From: Nissolia schottii
Taxonomy: Eukaryota; Streptophyta; Magnoliopsida; Fabales; Fabaceae
Direction: 5' to 3'
NCBI GenBank assembly: GCA_003254905.1
Contig: QANU01076234.1
Coordinates: 62,001-126,000 of the forward strand
DNA: 64,000 bases
In this document: piece after piece, positions 59,363-64,000 of the stretch
Layout of the letters: every line of letters begins with the position of its first letter
Numbering within the stretch: the first letter of the stretch is position 1
Position numbers and translations under genes: made by a program
Notes under the pieces: generated by a model
What the model saw: only the letters and a program-made list of their open reading frames with translations
Told to the model about the DNA's origin: nothing
The model's database searches: none

Positions 59363-59865
59363 GATAATATTGCAAATGTAATCCGCGACATTCAGGCCAA
59401 CAAAATATTTGATAATGGTCTCCATGGGCCACAAGAATTGGTAGTTTGCTAGGACACATTTTTGGATCTTTTTGTGAGAAGTATCATCTATATTCAATAA
59501 TCATATAGGATTTCTTAATCATAAAACTTGATAAAAAGGAGGTTGCAATTTTATCTCAGCCATTTCTTCCATTTATTTTTGTATGAAGTTGACTTTGATT
59601 GTATTACCAATTTTGACAGAAGTCATTTTGCTTGTTGTTTTTCAACTACTACATGGACAAGGTATCTTGCCATTTGCAGATATTATCATAATAGAGGTCA
59701 CTGGCATTAGCTGTACTTAACCTTTTTGAAGGGATTTTTTAGAGCAGATTCATGTGTATGTTTGACTTGCAGGGGATATTGACCATTCACAACAGGAAGC
59801 CGAATGTCATGAACTACCAACAATTTGCTTTAATAATTCTTAAGGTTACTATTGATCAGCCTTAG
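59363..59865 (+). pseudogene. Possible exon remnants of an unidentified gene
   Basis: Positions 59363-59440 form a 78-bp open stretch between TTTATAG and GTAGTT, and read DNIANVIRDIQANKIFDNGL then HGPQEL in phase 0. Positions 59773-59865 follow CTTGCAG and read GILTIHNRKPNVMNYQQFAL then IILKVTIDQP and a stop. Both have exon-like borders and protein-like composition. I do not recognise the protein, and no start exon is visible, so this may be a fragment captured by a transposon or a short relic. Confidence 0.3.
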
Positions 59866-60249
59866 AAGTGGAGCATTTCTTTTATTCTTGAATGGATTCT
59901 TTGGTAAGTGCTCTGGTTTGCCCCTTGAAACTTAAACCTCGTTCCTTGCTATGAATGATGAGAAGCCAAGCCTCTAAGTTAAGCAAGAACATCCCTACCA
60001 GCCAAAAAGTATTTTAGGAACTACATAGACCTTTATTTGATATGATGGCGCTGATGATAGTCAGATTCTTACATAAACTCAAGTGTATTCAAAATTTGGG
60101 AGTATTAAAATAGTGAAGTATACATATTATTTACCAATGAAGATAATAGTTGTTTAATTTAGTATTTTATTAGCTTAGTGTACTCAAACTAGGGACATCC
60201 GGACATGATAGTTGTACAATAATTTTTCTAAGTGAATTATTAACAGAGT

Positions 60250-60765
60250 CTTACTATATGTACACCCAAAAATATACATCATACATACACTCCATACTTA
60301 TATACATAAAGTTTGTGTTTTAACACATGTAATGTTTGTGCCCTTAATTAAATATAGTTGAGAATATCATCTATAAGTTTGTAATGTTTGTGCACTTGTG
60401 GGAATAAAGTTTGTGCATTATTACGTATAATGTTTGTGCATTTTTTTGAATAAAGTTCAGATTGTAAAACACTATAATAATTTTGTAATGTTGTGCATTC
60501 ATATGTATAAAATTTGTGCATTACTATTTATAATGTTTGTGCATTTTTAAATAAAGTTAAGACTATATATAACTCTGAACTATAGGTTTGTAGTGTAGTC
60601 CAAATGAAGTTTGTGCATAAATACGCATAAAGTTTGTGTTTTAGGGTTTAGGTTTGTGCTCTATTTTGAGAAACTGTATTGTATATGTATAATAATCATT
60701 AATTACTTAATTTAAATGATGTATATATAAGTGTATGAAATTGGATGTACACATAACATTTTTGT
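60250..60765. mobile_element. TIR element with AAACATTAC-type interior, copy 5
   Basis: The left end ACTATATGTACACCCAAAAA and the reverse complement of the right end, GTTATGTGTACATCCAATTT, match each other and the ends of the 9.9-kb copy (TTATGTGTACACCCAAAAAA). The interior repeats TAATGTTTGTGCATTTTT and AAAGTTTGTGCATTA many times. It is non-coding. Confidence 0.65.
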
Positions 60766-61122
60766 TATTAATATAATGCGAGCGATTGACTCCATCAAAT
60801 CCAATAAATAAATCTAGAGTACTTATCTTTGAACCATTCAAAACTCTACATGTTATTTACACACTCACTGTCATGGGCCCACCATATGTATTTTTCCCAT
60901 CTCTTCTCTCTCCACATTTTTCCTTCTCTTCTTTCTTCTTTGTGTGTTGGGTGTTTATCACTTTAGGTGGTATGGTTATACATTTAGTTACAAACTTACA
61001 GTTCAATACAAGCATACAACTTCATAATATTATATTCCATGCAATTGAAAATAGAATACAAATGCAAATATAGAGATTTAAGATCTTGAACATCAAGTTC
61101 TTGAACCTGTCCAAGGTCATAC
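60766..61122. other. 3' flank of the receptor kinase gene
   Basis: No gene is seen. It probably holds the 3' UTR of the minus-strand kinase gene. Confidence 0.45.
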
Positions 61123-63780
61123 TCATTGCCCCTTTGGGTCCCCAATCTCGGAAAACACACTCTCAGAAATTAACCCATGTGTTTCCTTACTCGCATGGTT
61201 GTTGTCTCCAGTGCTTGTCATGCTCACTCCACTGCTCTTACTGCTATCCGAAACACGTCTACTACTAGTGTTGTTGCTAAACTTGTCATCACTGTCCTCA
61301 TAATTCCCATGACCCTCTACCACTACCGCCACTCCTATGCCAATATAATTCTCCTGAAGCTGCAGAACAAACTCTAACAGCCTAACGATGTCGATCATGG
61401 AAGGCCTTTGAGTCCCATCATCAAGCAAACAACTCATAGCAAGCTCACCAAACTTGCTCAAACACTCAGGTGCAATATCGCCCTTCAGAGCCGGGTCCAC
61501 AATCTCCCCAAGGGTGCCCAAGTGATAGCAACGCGTCGCCCAATCAACAAGCGACACCTGTTCCTTCTCCGTGTCACGTAACAAAGGCTGCCTCCCACAT
61601 AACACCTCCAACAGCACCACCCCAAAAGAGTACACGTCAGACTTCTCAGTCAAACGTTGTCGTTTGTAGTACTCCGGGTCCAGATACCCCACACTCCCTT
61701 TCACTACCGTGCTCACGTGGGTCATGGAAGTACCTATAGGCCCAACTCTGGATAACCCAAAGTCCGAAACCTTAGCCACCCATTTCTCATTCAACAAGAT
61801 ATTTGCGCTGTTGACGTCACGGTGAATGATCATGTGCTTCGCGCCTGTATGGAGGTAATGCAGCCCATGGGCAGCACCTATGCACAGCTTGACCCTCTGC
61901 TTCCACGTGAGGGGAGGGTTGTCAGTGTTGTAGAGATGGTCGCGCAATGTTCCACGCGTCATGTAATCGTACACCAGGATCATCTCGTCTCTCTCGTAGC
62001 AATAACCGATGAGGGACACAAGATGGAGGTGGCGCAGCTGAGAGAGCATCTCAATCTCGTTCAAAAACTCGCGTGCACCTTGCCGAGAACCCGGCTTGAG
62101 CCTCTTGACCGCAACCTGTGTTTCACCGTTGTCAATGTGACCTTTGTACACGTCGCCAAACCCTCCCACACCAACCAAGAAGAGTTCGTCGAAGTTGTTG
62201 GTGGCGGTTCTGATTTCTTCTATTGAGAAGCGGCGGCAAAGGCTGGTTGGTAGTTTAGATGATCCATCTGATTTGTGCTTGGGACCATTGTAACCCTTTG
62301 GACCCTCGTTGTTCTTCTCACTGTCGCGTTTGATGAAGAAGAAAGCTGCCACAACAACAACTACTAACAGCAAAGCGACACCTGAATCTGCACCGGCGAT
62401 AGTACCGGCAGGGGTCTTGTTGCTGCTTTTCTTTTGAAGGGGAGCCTGTTGGGCGGAGGGGGTTTTTGGACGCGGGTCTGGGTTGCGTCCAGCGAGATTG
62501 CCTTCTAAGTCGATGATTTTGAAGAGCTCAAGGCAGCCCAGAACTCCGTCAACAAAGGGGCTTTCTGGGTGAGGACTCATTTTCAGTGAAATATTTGCGT
62601 TTTTTTTATTCCCCGGCGGGAGTGGGACGAATACGGCGTAGTCTTTATATATTGGCACACCCTTTTGTCCATTTGTCCACGAGAGAACGTCCGCAGTCTC
62701 AACCACCTGATCCTGTACGAAGATGAAGAATGCTCTTTGACCAGGCACATGAATCACGGGGTCGAGCTCACAGAAGTGGAGTCTTAGCATGTATGTGAAG
62801 CCAGAATCTACGGGGAGCTCCCAAGTGAGGTTGAATCTCAAGTTGGCAGCGCCATCCACTCCCATGTGCCGAAGAGTGGTGTAGAGTTCTTTTGGTGCTG
62901 TGTATTCCCGGGTCATACTGAAGTTGATCTTCGTTGTGTTCCCCCAATACACGGCGCCTTGACTTTGTGAAGTTACGTAGTTTCCATCATCTGCACCCCA
63001 GTCCCTCAGCATGCCCGTGTCAGCAGAAGCAGGGAGCTGTGCCCCGGCAACGTTGAAACGATACTTTGTCTCAAGGGCTGAGTTGTTTTCCAATCGGTAT
63101 GCGGTGGTGTACCCCTCAAGAAACAATCCCATGTTGTCCTCTGGTTCAGCGTGGTAGAGATAAGGGGGCATTGAAACCACCTCGATTCCATTGATGAAAG
63201 CATAATATGGATTTGTGTGGTTCTTGGGTGCGCTAGGAGTGAAGGTTACGTTGAGGGTGTGATCACCCTCTTGGACGTAGACACAGTATTCTTTAAAGAC
63301 GGTGTCGTCGTCGGAATCGGTGTAGAGGGAGGCGTTGAAATCCTTGAGGAGGGTGTAGTTGCCTGATTTCACTGAGAAGTAGGCTTTGGTGGGGTCCCCG
63401 AAGCCTTGGTAGGAAGTTGGGTAGAAGAATAGGCGAATGAACTTGTGGCCTGAGGTGGTGACAGGGAATGAGTAAGTGAATTGGGAGTAAGAGACACGAG
63501 CTGTGCTGTAATAAAGGTCCTCAATAGGAGTTGGTTCGCTTACACTAGCAGCAACTGATGATGAGGATTCCCCCTTTTGGGTTTCTAACAGCAGTTTCGT
63601 GTTGCTGTCTGCAGTCCAACTCCGACCTTTGGAGGTGAAGTTGTCGGAGGACCCGCAATTGATGGTAAAGAGATCTTCAGGACGGTAAATTTCATTTGCC
63701 TTGAAAAGGTAAGGGAGGCACAAAAGGAGGAAGAGAGTGGGGCAGGTCCCTAAACCAATATGTGTGCTCCTTGTGGCCAT
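61123..63780 (-). CDS. CrRLK1L (FERONIA-like) malectin receptor kinase with HRDVN loop
   Basis: This 885-residue intronless gene encodes a plasma-membrane receptor kinase. Residues 1-28 are the signal peptide. A malectin-like ectodomain follows (about 33-425; FTINCGSSDNFTSKGRSW, FIRLFFYPTSYQGF, YAFINGIEVVSMP, YMLRLHFCELDP, GCLELFKI) with many N-glycosylation sites. The membrane helix is at about 466-486 (ALLLVVVVVAAFFFI). The kinase domain has the Gly-rich loop VGVGGFGDVYKG (from about 534), ATP-binding Lys559 in VAVKRL, HRDVNSAN (His653-Arg-Asp655, Asn657), DFG at 673-675 and DPEYYKRQRLTEKSDVYSFG. Asn657 replaces the usual catalytic-loop Lys (HRDVK). The C-terminal tail is Ser/Thr-rich. Family members sense wall state and RALF peptides with LLG co-receptors. 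The closest type is FERONIA/ANXUR, and legumes have expanded clades of these. The signal peptide confirms the ATG chosen. Confidence 0.93.
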   Translation of the reverse strand: MATRSTHIGLGTCPTLFLLLCLPYLFKANEIYRPEDLFTINCGSSDNFTSKGRSWTADSNTKLLLETQKGESSSSVAASVSEPTPIEDLYYSTARVSYSQFTYSFPVTTSGHKFIRLFFYPTSYQGFGDPTKAYFSVKSGNYTLLKDFNASLYTDSDDDTVFKEYCVYVQEGDHTLNVTFTPSAPKNHTNPYYAFINGIEVVSMPPYLYHAEPEDNMGLFLEGYTTAYRLENNSALETKYRFNVAGAQLPASADTGMLRDWGADDGNYVTSQSQGAVYWGNTTKINFSMTREYTAPKELYTTLRHMGVDGAANLRFNLTWELPVDSGFTYMLRLHFCELDPVIHVPGQRAFFIFVQDQVVETADVLSWTNGQKGVPIYKDYAVFVPLPPGNKKNANISLKMSPHPESPFVDGVLGCLELFKIIDLEGNLAGRNPDPRPKTPSAQQAPLQKKSSNKTPAGTIAGADSGVALLLVVVVVAAFFFIKRDSEKNNEGPKGYNGPKHKSDGSSKLPTSLCRRFSIEEIRTATNNFDELFLVGVGGFGDVYKGHIDNGETQVAVKRLKPGSRQGAREFLNEIEMLSQLRHLHLVSLIGYCYERDEMILVYDYMTRGTLRDHLYNTDNPPLTWKQRVKLCIGAAHGLHYLHTGAKHMIIHRDVNSANILLNEKWVAKVSDFGLSRVGPIGTSMTHVSTVVKGSVGYLDPEYYKRQRLTEKSDVYSFGVVLLEVLCGRQPLLRDTEKEQVSLVDWATRCYHLGTLGEIVDPALKGDIAPECLSKFGELAMSCLLDDGTQRPSMIDIVRLLEFVLQLQENYIGIGVAVVVEGHGNYEDSDDKFSNNTSSRRVSDSSKSSGVSMTSTGDNNHASKETHGLISESVFSEIGDPKGQ

Positions 63781-64000
63781 CTATAAACCGCAACTGAGTT
63801 GAACACTAAAAGGGGGGTTTCTATACTTATGAAATTGCTGTTAGAAAAAGTTTCAATGTCCAGACATTTATGTCGTTTTACGGTGGTCGTTGTTCCTGAG
63901 AAACCGCAAGAGTGCCCGTCTACGCATGGAAGCAGCCCAGCTGGGTCAAGTCAATAACTTTATTATTATTATTTCTATTTTTTTTTTTGTGGGGGGTGGT
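63781..64000. other. 5' flank of the receptor kinase gene
   Basis: This is the leader and proximal promoter of the kinase gene, running to the window edge. No certain TATA box was assigned. Confidence 0.4.

Noticed and set aside
54351..60765. CRISPR-like impression from repeated AAACATTAC words
   Set aside because: The words are irregularly spaced within TIR elements of a plant genome, with no fixed repeat and spacer lengths.

Overview
The window is plant nuclear DNA, most likely from a legume and probably Glycine. The evidence is AT-rich intergenic DNA packed with degenerate transposons, genes with plant GT-AG introns, plant-only families (a CrRLK1L receptor kinase, a fasciclin-AGP, a GT92 galactan synthase) and repeat types that I recognise as soybean-like. 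The species is an inference from memory; no search was run. A run of 326 N (18127-18452) is an assembly gap.

Host genes, left to right: FLA4/SOS5-type fasciclin arabinogalactan protein (2074-3363, minus, intronless); a 67-residue secreted six-cysteine peptide of thionin-like type (9303-9506, minus); a YqaJ/lambda-exonuclease-fold nuclease (15344-16294, minus, with a probable 5' UTR intron); a two-exon GT92 beta-1,4-galactan synthase (27681-28906 joined to 30342-30696, plus); a plant protein of unknown function (52450-53454, minus); and a FERONIA-like malectin receptor kinase (61123-63780, minus, intronless). The ORF coordinates of the unknown protein had to be trimmed to the first real ATG.

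Between the genes lie mobile-element remnants. They include two Ty1/copia pol fragments (about 11.0-11.7 and 46.7-47.6 kb); a 4.9-kb MULE with long terminal inverted repeats and an LTR nested inside it (39.84-44.78 kb); a FAR1-type MULE transposase abutting a plant En/Spm-like transposase relic (54.9-57.9 kb); a gypsy polyprotein tail running into an LTR-like block (49.5-51.4 kb); a LINE-type RNase H fragment beside a CACTA terminus (23.0-24.2 kb); a 444-bp solo LTR (58.4-58.8 kb); a Stowaway MITE; two MULE-type MITEs with perfect 9-bp target duplications; and five copies of a TIR family whose interiors carry AAACATTAC-like repeats.

Three of the six genes act in the cell wall or its sensing: FLA4 (wall AGP), GALS (pectic galactan side chains) and the CrRLK1L kinase (wall-integrity receptor family). 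They are 24-60 kb apart and share no visible regulation, so any link is only suggestive. The most notable single-gene observation is that the receptor kinase has Asn instead of the near-invariant Lys in its catalytic loop (HRDVN). No CRISPR array, rRNA gene or convincing tRNA gene was seen.
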